DNA of 64,000 bases, from NCBI GenBank assembly GCA_018287875.1, contig JAGVVL010000009.1, forward strand, positions 3,224,001-3,288,000, given 5' to 3'. Shown here one piece after another: positions 22,301 to 32,640 of this stretch (positions within the stretch are counted from its first letter, which is position 1; every line of letters starts with the position of its first letter). A model generated the notes under the pieces. The model worked only from the letters and a program-made list of their open reading frames with translations, was not told where the DNA came from and ran no database searches. The stretch is from Nigrospora sphaerica. Taxonomy: Eukaryota > Ascomycota > Sordariomycetes > Amphisphaeriales > Apiosporaceae. The translations under genes were made by a program, and so were the position numbers.

Positions 22301-22894
22301 CTTCCACACGACTATCTCCCCAAAAACGGTGCCAGCGGCGACAAGGATACAGCTGGGCGACTCCCACGAGAGCGTTCCGGAGAAGAGGATGGGCCGTGAC
22401 GGCGAGCAGATGCTATCAAATATGACCGAGTTTTGCACTTGATCAAAGTGACCATGTATAAGTTCGTTGTGTGCCGTCAAGAGGGCCAAGTCACCATTTG
22501 CGTAAGGTGACGGGGTACCGCTCAGGAGCCAGTCCGGCGCCGTGGCTTCGCTGCAAACATGGCTTGGAGAGCCTTCGCCAAGTTGGCCAGAGACGATCCT
22601 GTCTAATACGTCCCCGAGCAGCACCGTCACAGAATACCCACCCCATATGAGAACTTGCTGCGCTGCTGCGCCGGCGGGGGAAACGGATATGCCATGGATG
22701 GCCTGGGCTTTGAAAACGGTGATCTGTCCGCGGAGACATGTTGATTCGGTGTCATAGACCTTCAGCTGGTTGTCCTCCCCGGCGAGAAGGTACAAACGTC
22801 CATCGGTTGGCGATGTGATGAATGCCAGTGCGGTAATGGGATTCAATATAAAATCCCTGCAAAGGTGCCCAAAGCGGGCTTTCTCTAAAGTCAT
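19361..22894 (-). CDS. RTT10: WD-repeat protein, WDR6/Rtt10 (Trm734) family
   Basis: Single-exon gene for a 1177-aa cytosolic WD40 scaffold. In yeast Rtt10/Trm734 partners the methyltransferase Trm7 for 2'-O-methylation of the tRNA anticodon loop (wobble position), and human WDR6 has the same role with FTSJ1. Visible hallmarks are an N-terminal blade with ITALAFITSP and LLAGEDNQLKVYD, the HGISVS segment, many GH-WD type repeats such as LLASCSDDRTIRIWDV (about residue 245) and YVATAAEDTTIRIWSYD (about 840), and a C-terminal block of repeats ending in DQRVVKWRIAD. The overall length fits the family, which carries several beta-propellers. The start is the first ATG at 22894 (MTLEKARFGH). Its 3' neighbour is the glycosyltransferase and its 5' neighbour is PIL1, in the same orientation. 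Family assignment is by recognition of the N-terminal and repeat pattern; a generic WD40 scaffold is the alternative. Confidence 0.85.
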   Translation of the reverse strand: MTLEKARFGHLCRDFILNPITALAFITSPTDGRLYLLAGEDNQLKVYDTESTCLRGQITVFKAQAIHGISVSPAGAAAQQVLIWGGYSVTVLLGDVLDRIVSGQLGEGSPSHVCSEATAPDWLLSGTPSPYANGDLALLTAHNELIHGHFDQVQNSVIFDSICSPSRPILFSGTLSWESPSCILVAAGTVFGEIVVWKYHASSEASEARCDIQFVFSGHEGSIFGVCISPRIRLENGETLTLLASCSDDRTIRIWDVTEVREAHGDRHAKFYEKISAARQTGFGDSLDFTGGETEATRCLAVVMGHASRIWDVAFSNAQPATDGPSGLDVVLWSFGEDATAQKWLFSHRDRGPQASAQLSHQGTFANHVGKHIWSHAQTQTANRELLIATGGSDSKISLLSASNSNAPRYLAEIPTAAVVARPPDREIYGDTADSASQHRHETDAQRLDAGISAVPSPPNPQVQTQRKGSKVKKVKETFNHYNFLSESCLLAVTNSGRLFRGTFQTELSWYEVTLSAESHSALCSYTVIASLNGGRRALIGTASGAIFLYRDSDVPTVEPLTRVAGKVAGLFDVSRGVKDREQSRSHEPGGHGPAEFPEERGLFLVDILGSSDAVLLQIRGSDQAVEVTEITVHLDKTFGVTSAALCGDILLLGSRKGVITVLQPTQDGYRRAEPEVEAATKDAVTSISILSEAGGQPTSILTTSRDGKYRIHQVSRTDDRFHLQLLHETTPPFGPIIEDAWFFVNADGTKDLMLCGFRSKNFVVWNETQAREIVTVDCGGAHRMFAYTPLSASADAFRFVFTKTSRLCVFSQSRAPHRTIKEGGHGREIRAVASSGHYVATAAEDTTIRIWSYDAVRAKLRCLAMVEKHTAGIQALKWHGQSRLFSSGGNEEFFVWKTTPLQSQHKELGILCEAVFPDRTEVGDLRIMDFDVRCLGDDESDASAEFLVSMVFSDSSLKAYRYSKDGGFRILAKGSYTGACMTQLRYLHVDNQTVQVLTAATDGYLTVWQADVSSGATGVSVADFATVAITKLHQSTMKSLDLREVDGAEGKCVLVAAGGDDNALGVAHLRRDGTGRFVFPSKCIVRSAHAAAITGVAILNGTLSQSQAVVVSTGNDQRVVKWRIADWQGASPRIQLLHHGHSSVADAGDLEQLPGDRVVVGGVGLEMWNAAGPAEL

Positions 22895-23810
22895 TGAGAG
22901 CTAGGGGCCGCGAGCTGGGTTGATGTAGTATAAGTCGCACTCGGTCATCAAGCATCTCCAGCCCAAACTCTTGCAGGAGAAGGTTTAATTGGGCACGCGG
23001 GCGGAGATGTTTGCCGAAAGGATACCGAATTGTATTGCATCCAGGTACTTCAGTCTAAACGACCTCAGAGTAGGGTTGCTTGGTCATTCTTGGCCCATAG
23101 TGGCTTTGCTATGGCAGCTGGCATCAAAAGCTTGCATCAGCTGGCGACTGCTGGCGAGGAGAAAGTGCCTTGCTTGAAACCACACCTCAGGGCATCCTCG
23201 ACCTTTGCATCCATCCATGATTGCAGCACAACCAGTCCTGCAGGCGCCGCCTTAAATGCCGGCAGTCGATAGCACGCCAATTCAGGGTCATGTTGGTACG
23301 GTTTGGGAACAACTGATTTCATAGAAGCGATTGCTCTTCCACAATCTTGAACGCTCTTGAAGTCGTCGTGGGCAAAAGGGAGTCGTTAATCTGACCTTAC
23401 AGGTACAGGAAACACCGTTACCGGGATAGCTTTTCAACGATCAGCTGTGGGTGATGCGGAGCGAGACCATTGTTCCAGGGCTCGACGGGACCGGCCATGG
23501 GCGAGAGTCAAATTGAGCTGGCGCAGCAAACATAACCCACAACCCCCCAGCACGTAAGTCGCCCTTCCCGACCCCTCACCATCAGCAGTACGAACTGTCT
23601 GCTGTCCATAGAATTAGACATTAAACCATCTGTGACTCTCCGCTTCAAATCTCATGGGCACCTCGCCCCCCTTTTCCACGCGTTCCGCAAGTTTCGCTAG
23701 CACCGGCGAAACCAGCGCTACGGGCTCCGACCTCGTCGCTTGGCATAGGACAGGGGCCGGCATTGCCAGCCGCTAGGCGGCAATTGAGGACTGCGGCTGC
23801 TTCGAGCTGT
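22895..23810. other. Intergenic region between RTT10 and PIL1
   Basis: About 0.9 kb holding the promoter of RTT10 and the 3' flank of PIL1 (both minus). No gene, RNA or repeat of note is visible. Confidence 0.5.
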
Positions 23811-25134
23811 CTATGCGGCGACAGCATCGGTCCGCCCTCGGTGGTGCTCGCCGTTGAGACCACCGTCGCTGTCGAGAACCGAGCGAGTCTGCTCATCATC
23901 CTCGTCCTCGTCATCGTAGTCCACGCCCTTGTGGTCGGCCGCCGCAACCCATGAATCCCTGTCGTTCAGGGGAACGTCCTGGCCGGAAAGGTCCAAGCCC
24001 TCGGTACGGGCCTTGATGTTGTTCCTCCGTCTCGTCGACAGGGTGCGCGCCCGGGTGGACAGCTTGGAGGAAACAGCGGCATTCGACGAAACCCAATTGG
24101 TCAAAGCATCCTCACAGTCCTGGATAATGGCCTTGCTAGCTTCGTAACCATCGTAAGCCGCCCTTGTCTCGCCTGGCGTGACAGGCGTGTCGTCGATGAG
24201 CTCCAGAAGATGCTTTCCGTAGCCGGCAATAATAGCGACTTTTTCGCAATGTTCGCGCAGTGCATCAAACTGATATGTGTATGCGGCCTTGATCTTCTCA
24301 CGCGTGATGTTCGAAAGCTGGGCTTCGGCGACGAGGGATTCGGCTTCGGCACGGACGAGCTCCTGCTCTAAAACAACAATCTTGGGCGAGTTGGGCTCTT
24401 TGTACTTGAGTTGGGCGATTTGGTCCGTGATTTTTTGCTTGCCTGCAAGGCGTGAGCGGCCGACATCAGCGTCCTTCACGACGGTTTGCGACATAGTGCG
24501 ACTTGAAAGAGGGGTACTCACGATCTCGGCTCGGCTGCACCGAGGCCTCAATGTTTCTGATGCTCTTCATAGTGACACGGTACTGGTCGTAGCGGTCGAC
24601 ATATTGGTCCTCCAACTCCCCGATCTCGTAGATGAGCACGCCAAGCTTGTCAGTGACATCCGAGACGTCTTCATCGCCAACTTCGCCCCAAATAGAGAGT
24701 TGTGACTGGTTCAGCGTGTTAGAGACCATACTCCGCACTGCATATAGGGAGAGTCCCACGTACCGCCACTTCCATTCGCTCTTTGGCGACCTGCTCTAGG
24801 CTGCGCATCACGTTCTTCTCCATCTTAACGAGCTGGGTGAGCTTCTTGGCCAGGTCGGGCCCGAAGGCACCAGCGGCATTTCGGCGAAGAGCATGGCCTG
24901 GCATCGCCGTTAGCGGGCGCAACACTAGTGTCTGGCTTGGACGACTGACCAAGTGTGGTCTTGCCGAAGAGACGGCCCGATTTAGTAGAAGAGGGCGGCG
25001 GCGGCGGGTTCTGGCAGATACAGCAGCGTCAATAGCGGGTTCCCAAGCATCCATCCTTATTTCCACGTGGAGCTGACCTGGATCTGGGACGCAGTGGGCG
25101 CCCGGGTCTGGCGCATAGAGTATGTGCGATGCAT
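23811..25134 (-). CDS. PIL1: Eisosome core component Pil1/Lsp1
   Basis: BAR-domain protein that self-assembles on the inner plasma membrane into eisosomes, furrow-like domains. Predicted 355 aa from five exons: 25134-25078, 25010-24950, 24897-24764, 24705-24522 and 24442-23811. The introns are 67, 52, 58 and 79 bp. The splicing restores the conserved N-terminus MHRTYSMRQTRAPTASQIQ, the GAFGPDLAKKL motif at the start of the BAR domain, VSDVTDKLGVLIYEIGELED, ASVQPSRDRKQKITDQIAQL, SPKIVVLEQELVRAEAE and VTPGETRAAYDGYEASK. All are near identical to yeast Pil1 and Lsp1. The C-terminus is acidic (DYDDEDEDDE) and ends VAA, again as in the family. In yeast, Pkh kinases phosphorylate Pil1; several Ser/Thr near the N-terminus are conserved. 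A CT-rich leader lies upstream (25.2-25.6 kb). Confidence 0.96.
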
Positions 25135-27881
25135 TTTGCCGGGATGACGTTCAACCTCAAGTCGCGGCGATCAATGTTGCAGCGGGGCCGGGGTTTCCAG
25201 CAGGGAGCAGCGGGGGCACAGTCCGAGGTCGATAACAGGCGTTCCGGCGAGGATATACCGGGCGGGTGAGAGGCTGACGACGTTCTTTGAGACGGGCTGC
25301 GTGTGCAGGCGTGGAAACCTGGAGATGTCGATCAAAAGCGGGTTGCGATTGAGAGTGCCCAGCGGCGAGCGCCGTGGGTGAGCACACAGGCAGACGGATA
25401 CGGACTGTTCGGGGCGGGAGCTGGAATGGAGAGGCCGGAGGAGATAAGGCTGTGGAGCATGGGCGGGATAGGGAAGAGGCAGGGAAGGGAGGGAGAGGTA
25501 AGGAGGGAAGAGGTCAAGGTATTGTACGGAGGTGGTGGATGTATGCAGGACGAAGGGGGACCGAGGCGGGTTTCGTGCTGGGGTCCAGTGAGCGACGATT
25601 GACGAAAGAGGTGTCGCTGTTTGGCTGTGTTCCCAGGTGATACGGAGCGCCGTCACCAGCCTTTGTCCAGCCTACTTGTACTTAAGTAGCGGGATGAGGT
25701 AAGTATTGGATTCGTTGCGGTGCGAGGGATGGGCTCGATTGAGTGTAGGCAGAGGAGTTGGACGCATCCGCATGACGGATGGGCTTCGCGATGGCCGGGC
25801 TCCAATGGCAATGCCGGGGGGCCGTTCAGCCAGAATCCGCTACGTCATGGCCGCTGAACAGAGCAGAGTAGCGCTGGGACGGCTCGCAGCTGATCTGCGC
25901 CAGTGTGGGCTGTGTCACCTCTTAGTGGACGGTCCGTCGCCCGCAGGAAGACCGCTCGACCGGATCTCCCACGGCGAAGCAGCTTCAACGCCCCCTAAGG
26001 AGAGGCCAGACACTGAGCGCAGCGGAACAGTGGACAGGCGAGATGCACCGAATCGCCTTGGATGTTCTGGCCTGGATATGGAATGGAATGGGTGGGCTGA
26101 GGTGGGTGGGATGGAATGGGAATGTTTGGATCCCTGCCCCGGTTGGGAGATGCCAGGCCTGCTCTCCTGCTGCTGCCCATCCTCCACCGCACACGGGATG
26201 CCGTGGGCCTGCATGCAAGGCTGTGTTACCGTTACCTAGTCGTACAGTGCGGGATGCCCTATACTCTCAATCGTACCTATGGGATCCTGCCCAAGGATGC
26301 CATGGATGAAGCTGATCAAACTGTAACGACTCCCTGTCCCGCACCCGCCAGTGGTGTTGTGCGTCTCCCGCCTTCACACAACCACATGAGCCATGTAGAC
26401 TTCACAGCGCTATCGACGGAACCAATACGTCACCGAGCTACACGGGAGGCCGCCCAGCGGTACAATATTCCAGCCCCTCGCAACAGCATCTCTGCGTCCC
26501 AATAGTTGTGCCTTCTGTATCCCGCCGCCTCTTACTACATGTGGGGTACCTGAGGTGCAACTGGTACCGTCGACGTTCGGGTTTTTTTTTCTTTGTGGCC
26601 AAGGCTGCCAACCCTGACACTGGGATGAGATCAGCACCATATCCATGTGGTTGTGTGAATATCAGATCTGCATCATGGCTTAAGCCCATCGAGAGCGGAG
26701 GGGCTGCACCTTTACAGCCAGTAGCCGGAGGTAACACCCTTTACATCCACTAAAGGGCTCCGTACCTAACATACCTATTTAGGTACCTAGGTACTCTGTC
26801 ATATTCACAGGTGAGTACCGATCTACACGGCAATGGAGGAGGTACCTAAGGTATGTATTCCAGAGTGTTGCAAAGAACGAGCAGTATAGGATTAGTTAGG
26901 TGTTGAGGAAACAGCCCTTCTATGAACATCCTACTAGCCAACCTCATGTACCTAGTCTGTTGGATGGGTATAGGTCCTTTTTTGGGACTGCCCACACCGG
27001 CATAACCGGCCCCTTCCAGTCGTTCCCGAGAAGGGAATGGGATGCCATCGCAGAAAAGACATCGGGGTATGCCGAAAGCTGCTAAGAATGGGGGACTCTT
27101 ACGTGAACTTCTAAAACAAGCCACATACGATATAGTTGCTGAAGGGTTGTTGCTATGTAAGAAGTACCCAGGTCCTTTCGGATTTTAAGCAACCTTTCTG
27201 AAGTCCTCGCTCGCGGGTCGGGTAGGTGGACGTGGCGCATGTGCCCCAGCAGCCACATTAAAGTGGGCCCGTCGCGCTCAGACGGCCTTCAAAGTTGATT
27301 GATGGATGGACGCGGCTACTTCGGGATCACGAAGTCGCAACGCCTTTGCGGCTCAATGCATGTTCGTCGTCAAGATCGATGATAGTAAGCAGGGCAGACG
27401 GTTTCAAAACAGACACGTTGACTGCCTGACTGCAGGGAACCGGCTCCCCTCAATTGGTATCCTGTTTTTGGCTCTCCTTGTGAAGACTACACGGACACGA
27501 CTCTCAACGATCCATTCATCCGTCATCCACTTGGACGCGTCTTGGGGCCGACCCGTATCGCGCTGGAAGCCTCGTTTCTCCTTCTTTCGATTGCCTTGCT
27601 CTTCTCTGGGTTGTCGTCCTTTCCTCCAGGAGAGTGAATCGCACACGACTGCCTAGGTCTTTCTGCATCTCACTCTTGGCGAAATTGAGACACCACGGGG
27701 GCTGCATCCCCAGGCACTCGTCCCGCCGTGCAACCTGCGGGAGGAAATGCCGTTGCGTCCGATCGACTTGTGGTAGCGCCCGGGTAAAGGTCCGTCAGGC
27801 ACTTGCAGGCTCGTTTCCGAAGTTTATCTGGGCCGTAGCTTTCCCCATTTTGTGGACAAGTCATCTGCCCCTCTCGACAAA
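25135..27881. other. Divergent promoter region PIL1 / KMT6
   Basis: 2.7 kb between the start codons of PIL1 (minus) and KMT6 (plus). The PIL1 side has a CT-rich leader on the minus strand. A TAGGTACCTAGGTA cluster lies at 26761-26795. No gene is supported; the open frames present have no family features. Confidence 0.5.
26761..26795. repeat. TACCTA / TAGGTACCTAGGTA palindromic element
   Basis: Overlapping palindromes made of CCTA and TAGG words (ATACCTATTTAGG then TACCTAGGTA). A related TACCTAAGGTA copy follows near 26842. Similar elements recur in other gaps of this window. Confidence 0.6.
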
Positions 27882-30800
27882 ATGGCACCAGAACACCCGG
27901 CTGACTTCCCGGCCATGTCCATGGCCGAGTCGGGAGATGTCGATGTCGACCCTCGGACGCCTCGCAAACATCACCAGTACCAGTCTTACTCGCAGCCGCT
28001 CGACCTTGCTCATCAGCCCATCAGTCCGCCGGTGATAAACCGGCAGAGACAGGCCTCACAGGCCTCTGCGTCCACATCCACGGCCCCGGCGGCGCAGGAC
28101 CCGTCAGTGCGAATGTCTGCTGCATCGCCACCCCGCGGCAGTCGGGGGCCGGCGCAGAGACCCAGAGATGAGTTCTCTTTGGACGCACTGTCTATGCGCA
28201 CTGGCGGTCCAATGAACACCGGCTCCAGCACCGCATCACCATCGCAGCAACCCATCCAGCGGACGCCCAAAACCCATACGCCGAAAAAGGCCGATTGGAC
28301 CATCGACAAACTGGAAGAACGGCTGCAAGCGTTGGCCAGGGACCTTGAGAATGACACGGCCCGCCTCACCACGCGCCAGCTACGGATGGCCTGGAAGAAA
28401 GAAGCGCCTCAGCAGCTTCACGTCTCCAAGTTTAATTGGTTTTCTCAGCTTATGCCCAAGCCCAAGATCGCCACGGGCGGTATGAAGTTCAAGATCAAGG
28501 TAGGCAAAAACGTCCTTTCTACGCAAGCTTTTGCCTATACTGACTATTTTCCTTCGCAGCAACACGGTGCGGGCCGTGGTGGCAAGCAGGACCGCAGTGC
28601 AAAGCAACAGAAGGACGAGTTTGAGGTAACCCGTCTCAAAACCAACCAAGACCGTGTCCCCAACTACGGCTTTCATCATGTGGAGATTTCCAAAAACATC
28701 CTGTCACCCAATACGATGCTCAGCTTCGTTCCCCATCTGCGGGACCTAGCGGATGAGGAGGAACCGCAGTACCGACGCTGGCTCGAAAACCTCGAGAGTA
28801 TGGATAATCAGTCGGGCTTCGCAACCCTAAGCCGGCAGGAGAAAGTACTCAAGACGATGCAAAAAGAACACGGGACTGTTCTCCTGCTGTACCTGGATTA
28901 CTGGCTTGAGCAACTCTCCGTGGAGAACTGCACAAAATCCACACTCATCCGCTACATGGCCAGCCAGGCCGACGCGGTTACTCCGCAACAGAAATCCAGC
29001 ATTCTCAATTCCTACAGTGATGACATAGGATCCCCACGAACCGCCGAGACGCTCCGCATGTTCACCGAGGCTTTCGACCGCGTCTTCGATTCGCCGAAGC
29101 TGGAGAAACGGGCCGTGACCCTGCGCCATGTTCTGCTCCTCGACAAGTCCGTCGACACTGTGGTCGACACGAAGAAGTGGATGAAAGAAACTCCCAACCA
29201 AATCAAACCGAGCACAGAGAGCATGACGGTCGAGTCGTTTCTCGAGACATACGCTCTGTTGGGGTGTTTGATCTGCTGCAGCCACTCGTGTGAGCACGGC
29301 GAGTATGGTGTTGACAACGAACGGAAGCGGTTCTCCATCGAGGTCGTGGGGGGCCTCGAGCCACTGCTCCGCAAATTGTCCATCGAAACGGCCAAGAAGA
29401 AAAGAGGCGACAGCTCGCTCAGTCGCAAAGCCCGGAAACCTTGTGGTGAAGATTGCTACCGGAATGGGCGCCCAGGCACCCGGGCGCGTGCCTGGAGCGA
29501 GACGGAGACAATGCTTCTCAAAACCTTCATCGCCACATTCAGTGACACGAATATCTCAATACAGTGCGCGACAGCAGTAGCAACTTGCCGGCCTTGCTGG
29601 GACGTCAATCGTCAGTTGGAGAAGTTGGAGATGGACTCTCCGCCTGTGGATATTGCTTCGCCGCCCCCGGCCAAGATCAAGCCGGTATCGTGGTATGATC
29701 GCTTCAAGAAGATGCTTCTCGGGGATTGGCAAGACCAAACCATTACCCATGATCACTCCAGGAGAGAACACTTCGACCCCTGTAACCACGAAGGCCCCTG
29801 CGTTTCGGCGGCGAACTGCTCTTGCGTTGCGAATAAGGTCATGTGCGAGCGCTTTTGTCGTTGCACGGTGGCGACGTGTGCCATCAAATTCACCGGTTGC
29901 GCGTGCCATTCCCAAGGGAAGACTTGCTTACAAAAACAAAAGGAGCGGCCATGCATCTGCGTACAGTTGAACCGCGAATGTGACCCGGCGCTGTGCGGCA
30001 GCTGTGGCGCTCTGGAGCGTTCTGACCCTCGCAATGCCGACAACGACCAGCTTTATGCCACAGGCTGCCAAAACTGCATGATGCAGCGTGGAAAAGCCAA
30101 GTCCCTCATTCTCGGCAAATCAATGATTGAGAATTGCGGCTACGGGCTCTTCACGGCCGAGGACATCGCCCAGGACGAGTTTGTCATCGAGTACGTGGGC
30201 GAGATTATTACCCAAGACGAAGGCGTCCGGAGGGAGGCGCGTCGAGGTGACGTCTTTGACGAGGAGTCGAACGCTTCGTACCTCTTCACGTTGCTGGAGG
30301 CAGAGGGCATCTGGGTCGACGCGGCCATCTATGGCAACCTGAGTCGCTACATCAACCACCAGGATGAAGGGGACAAGCGCGGCCTCGGCTGCAACATCAC
30401 CCCCAAGATTCTCTATGTCGGCGGCGAATACCGCATCAAGTTCACGTCAATGCGTGACATCAAGGCTGGAGAGGAACTCTTCTTCAACTATGGAGAGAAC
30501 TTCCCCAACTTAACCAAGAAGCTTCTCGACGAACAGCAAGAGGAGGAGAAGGTTAAGAAACGGCGGTCAAGGAAGAACGACCCCAATAAGCCCAAGAAAC
30601 CACGGGGTCGCCCCCCTAAAAAGCGTGGTCGCAAGCCCAAAAACAAGGCATTCGCGAAAATCGAGTCGGATGGCGAGGACGACGAGGACGTTGCCGCTAT
30701 GAGCATCGCCGAAGAGGACCCGTTCCAGCAGCCCCGAAAGCGCAAGCGTGGCGCCGTCACGGATATGTCCTCGGAAGAGGAATACCTGCCAGAAGCTGTT

Positions 30801-31466
30801 GACTCGGACGCCCCAGCCGCCGCACCCGCCGCTGGGGTTCGTAGCAGAGCTGCCGTAAATCGCAAGCGGGCGGAGGAGCGGCCTACGACGACGCGATCCA
30901 GAACCAATACGCTTTTTGACCGTGTTCGCGACGGCCGGGGACATAGCGGCCCCTCGACGGAGCCCGACTCGGACTCCGAGCCTGTGCGAACAAAGCCTAT
31001 GGCCAAGCGACAGCCACGAAAGGCCCGCAGGCTGATGGGCGAGGTTGCTGACGAGGACGAGCCCAAGGACAATGCTGAGACGGAGAGCTACCGCAGCAGT
31101 GCAAAACGGCGCGGCGGCAGTGCTCGTTCGATCCGCCAGCGCGCCCAGCGAGGTTCTGGCAAGCAGAGCGGTGATGAGGGCGAGGATAGCGACTCGGGGG
31201 CACATGATACGCCTAGCGGGGTGCGCACCCGCCGGCAGGTTAGGAACACGGCCGGGCCGAGCCCGAGCAAGGCCGACGGCGACGGCGACGGCAACGACGA
31301 CGACGGCGGCGACGACGACGACGACGAAGACAGCGATGAGCACGTTGTGATCCGTAGACACGCACGGAAGGTGGCGGCGCAAGGGACGGCGTCTGATAGC
31401 GACGAGAGCAGCGGCGTAATTGACCGTACACGTAGTCGACGACTGCCAGCTCGGTATAGTGACTAA
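27882..31466 (+). CDS. KMT6: Histone H3K27 methyltransferase, KMT6/SET-7/EZH2 type
   Basis: Catalytic subunit of Polycomb repressive complex 2, which trimethylates H3 Lys27 and silences facultative heterochromatin, in many fungi including secondary-metabolite genes. I choose the ATG at 27882 (MAPEHPADFP) because the frame upstream has only non-ATG codons. An in-frame 60-bp intron (28500-28559; GTAGGC donor, CTGAC branch, TTCGCAG acceptor) is inferred, giving 1174 aa. A cysteine-rich pre-SET CXC region begins near residue 614 (CNHEGPCVSAANCSC onward). The SET domain spans about 720-855 with the RYINHQ motif (Asn805-His806) and FFNYGE (Tyr850). After SET comes a 300-residue tail unusual for EZH2: a basic AT-hook-like block at about 884-900 (KKPRGRPPKKRGRKP) and long Glu/Asp/Ser and Arg-rich stretches. 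It converges with the phosphatase gene downstream. Confidence 0.93.
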   Translation: MAPEHPADFPAMSMAESGDVDVDPRTPRKHHQYQSYSQPLDLAHQPISPPVINRQRQASQASASTSTAPAAQDPSVRMSAASPPRGSRGPAQRPRDEFSLDALSMRTGGPMNTGSSTASPSQQPIQRTPKTHTPKKADWTIDKLEERLQALARDLENDTARLTTRQLRMAWKKEAPQQLHVSKFNWFSQLMPKPKIATGGMKFKIKVGKNVLSTQAFAYTDYFPSQQHGAGRGGKQDRSAKQQKDEFEVTRLKTNQDRVPNYGFHHVEISKNILSPNTMLSFVPHLRDLADEEEPQYRRWLENLESMDNQSGFATLSRQEKVLKTMQKEHGTVLLLYLDYWLEQLSVENCTKSTLIRYMASQADAVTPQQKSSILNSYSDDIGSPRTAETLRMFTEAFDRVFDSPKLEKRAVTLRHVLLLDKSVDTVVDTKKWMKETPNQIKPSTESMTVESFLETYALLGCLICCSHSCEHGEYGVDNERKRFSIEVVGGLEPLLRKLSIETAKKKRGDSSLSRKARKPCGEDCYRNGRPGTRARAWSETETMLLKTFIATFSDTNISIQCATAVATCRPCWDVNRQLEKLEMDSPPVDIASPPPAKIKPVSWYDRFKKMLLGDWQDQTITHDHSRREHFDPCNHEGPCVSAANCSCVANKVMCERFCRCTVATCAIKFTGCACHSQGKTCLQKQKERPCICVQLNRECDPALCGSCGALERSDPRNADNDQLYATGCQNCMMQRGKAKSLILGKSMIENCGYGLFTAEDIAQDEFVIEYVGEIITQDEGVRREARRGDVFDEESNASYLFTLLEAEGIWVDAAIYGNLSRYINHQDEGDKRGLGCNITPKILYVGGEYRIKFTSMRDIKAGEELFFNYGENFPNLTKKLLDEQQEEEKVKKRRSRKNDPNKPKKPRGRPPKKRGRKPKNKAFAKIESDGEDDEDVAAMSIAEEDPFQQPRKRKRGAVTDMSSEEEYLPEAVDSDAPAAAPAAGVRSRAAVNRKRAEERPTTTRSRTNTLFDRVRDGRGHSGPSTEPDSDSEPVRTKPMAKRQPRKARRLMGEVADEDEPKDNAETESYRSSAKRRGGSARSIRQRAQRGSGKQSGDEGEDSDSGAHDTPSGVRTRRQVRNTAGPSPSKADGDGDGNDDDGGDDDDDEDSDEHVVIRRHARKVAAQGTASDSDESSGVIDRTRSRRLPARYSD

Positions 31467-32640
31467 GGCAGTCGGTCAACCGGAAGGAATGGGGTTGGCG
31501 GGAGCGGGAGCACAACACGTCCTACGTGCCGAGGACTGTGACTCCTTCGATCCGCCCTTCTGAATCAAGCGCGGGGTCGCCAGGAAGGGACGCCTCTTGG
31601 TTGGACTACACGGGGCATCTATTGCTTGGCTACTGGTGACCCATGTGGGAGACCAAGGCGTTATCCCGTTACTACGTGCCGACTGAGCCATCACGTTGTA
31701 GGAAAAGGAATACATAGGTTTCTCAGCGTACAACCTAGCGCTCGTGTATTAATACCATGGCCGCCTTGCAGCGCCTATCACAATGCAACTGCCGCTGTCT
31801 TGTGTATGTGTGTATGTGTATGTGTGGGTGCGCGTGTGCGTGAAGAGAGAGTCCAGATGTGCCCATTCGCTTGGCCCTTTCGACGGTTGTCGGCCGCCGC
31901 GCGGGACGACGGGGCGAAGCCTGCGTATTGTATGTAGTAGTTGCCTGATTCGAGTGTCGGAGGTAAAAGAGCAGATTGGAAAAAACCCCAGTAGTACTTG
32001 TACATGTACCGCAACAACGCCCGAACTGCCACCCTCCCCCTTTCCCCGTGCCGTCTCGTCCTGGTCCCGAGATGTCCCGTCGCTTTTGCGCAAGCTGCTG
32101 CTACTGTTGTCCTTGGCTGGGTGGTGGCAGGGCAGGACCGCCCACACCCCCTGGTCGAACGAGCATGTCCTCCCACCTTCCCCTTAGCCCCGGCGGCCCC
32201 CCAATTGTCTCTGCGAAATGGCGTCGGCGGATACGTGTCGGGCTAGGGACTTCGCGCAGGGCAGGTGACCATTCCAGATCTTCCCGTCCCCGCTCGACCG
32301 AGGATTGCTACGTCCTCGGCCGTACCGTCCGTTGCGCAGTCGCGACTGGCTGCTCGCCGCGGTCCGACACGGCCAGATCGTGGTGTCGTGACGGTCGAAT
32401 TGGGTGAGGGGGGGAAAGAGAGAAAGGGAGGGGTCTGGTGCCGGGAGTCTCGCCCTGGTATCACCGATCCAAGGATTGCATAGCCTGTCCTGTGGCTGGT
32501 GGGCATAGATGGCAAGAGCTGACCCAATGGATGGGCGACACCCATCAGACTGTTGATCGGAGCTAGCCAGGTCTGCAGTGTACCTTTGCATACTACAGGT
32601 GGTGATCAAACCACTTTGTTCGTCCCTTGGGGAGCTCATA
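31467..32640. other. Convergent 3' region KMT6 / PPZ phosphatase
   Basis: 1.2 kb between two stop codons, including a TGTATGTG/GTGCG microsatellite at about 31800-31842. Presumably holds both 3' untranslated regions. No gene is supported. Confidence 0.5.
31800..31842. repeat. TGTATGTG simple repeat
   Basis: Imperfect (TG)n with TATG interruptions, in the convergent gap downstream of KMT6. Confidence 0.8.

Noticed and set aside
25171..25656. 161-codon minus-strand open frame upstream of PIL1
   Set aside because: Ser/Pro/Leu-rich translation of a CT-rich leader; more likely the PIL1 5' untranslated region.
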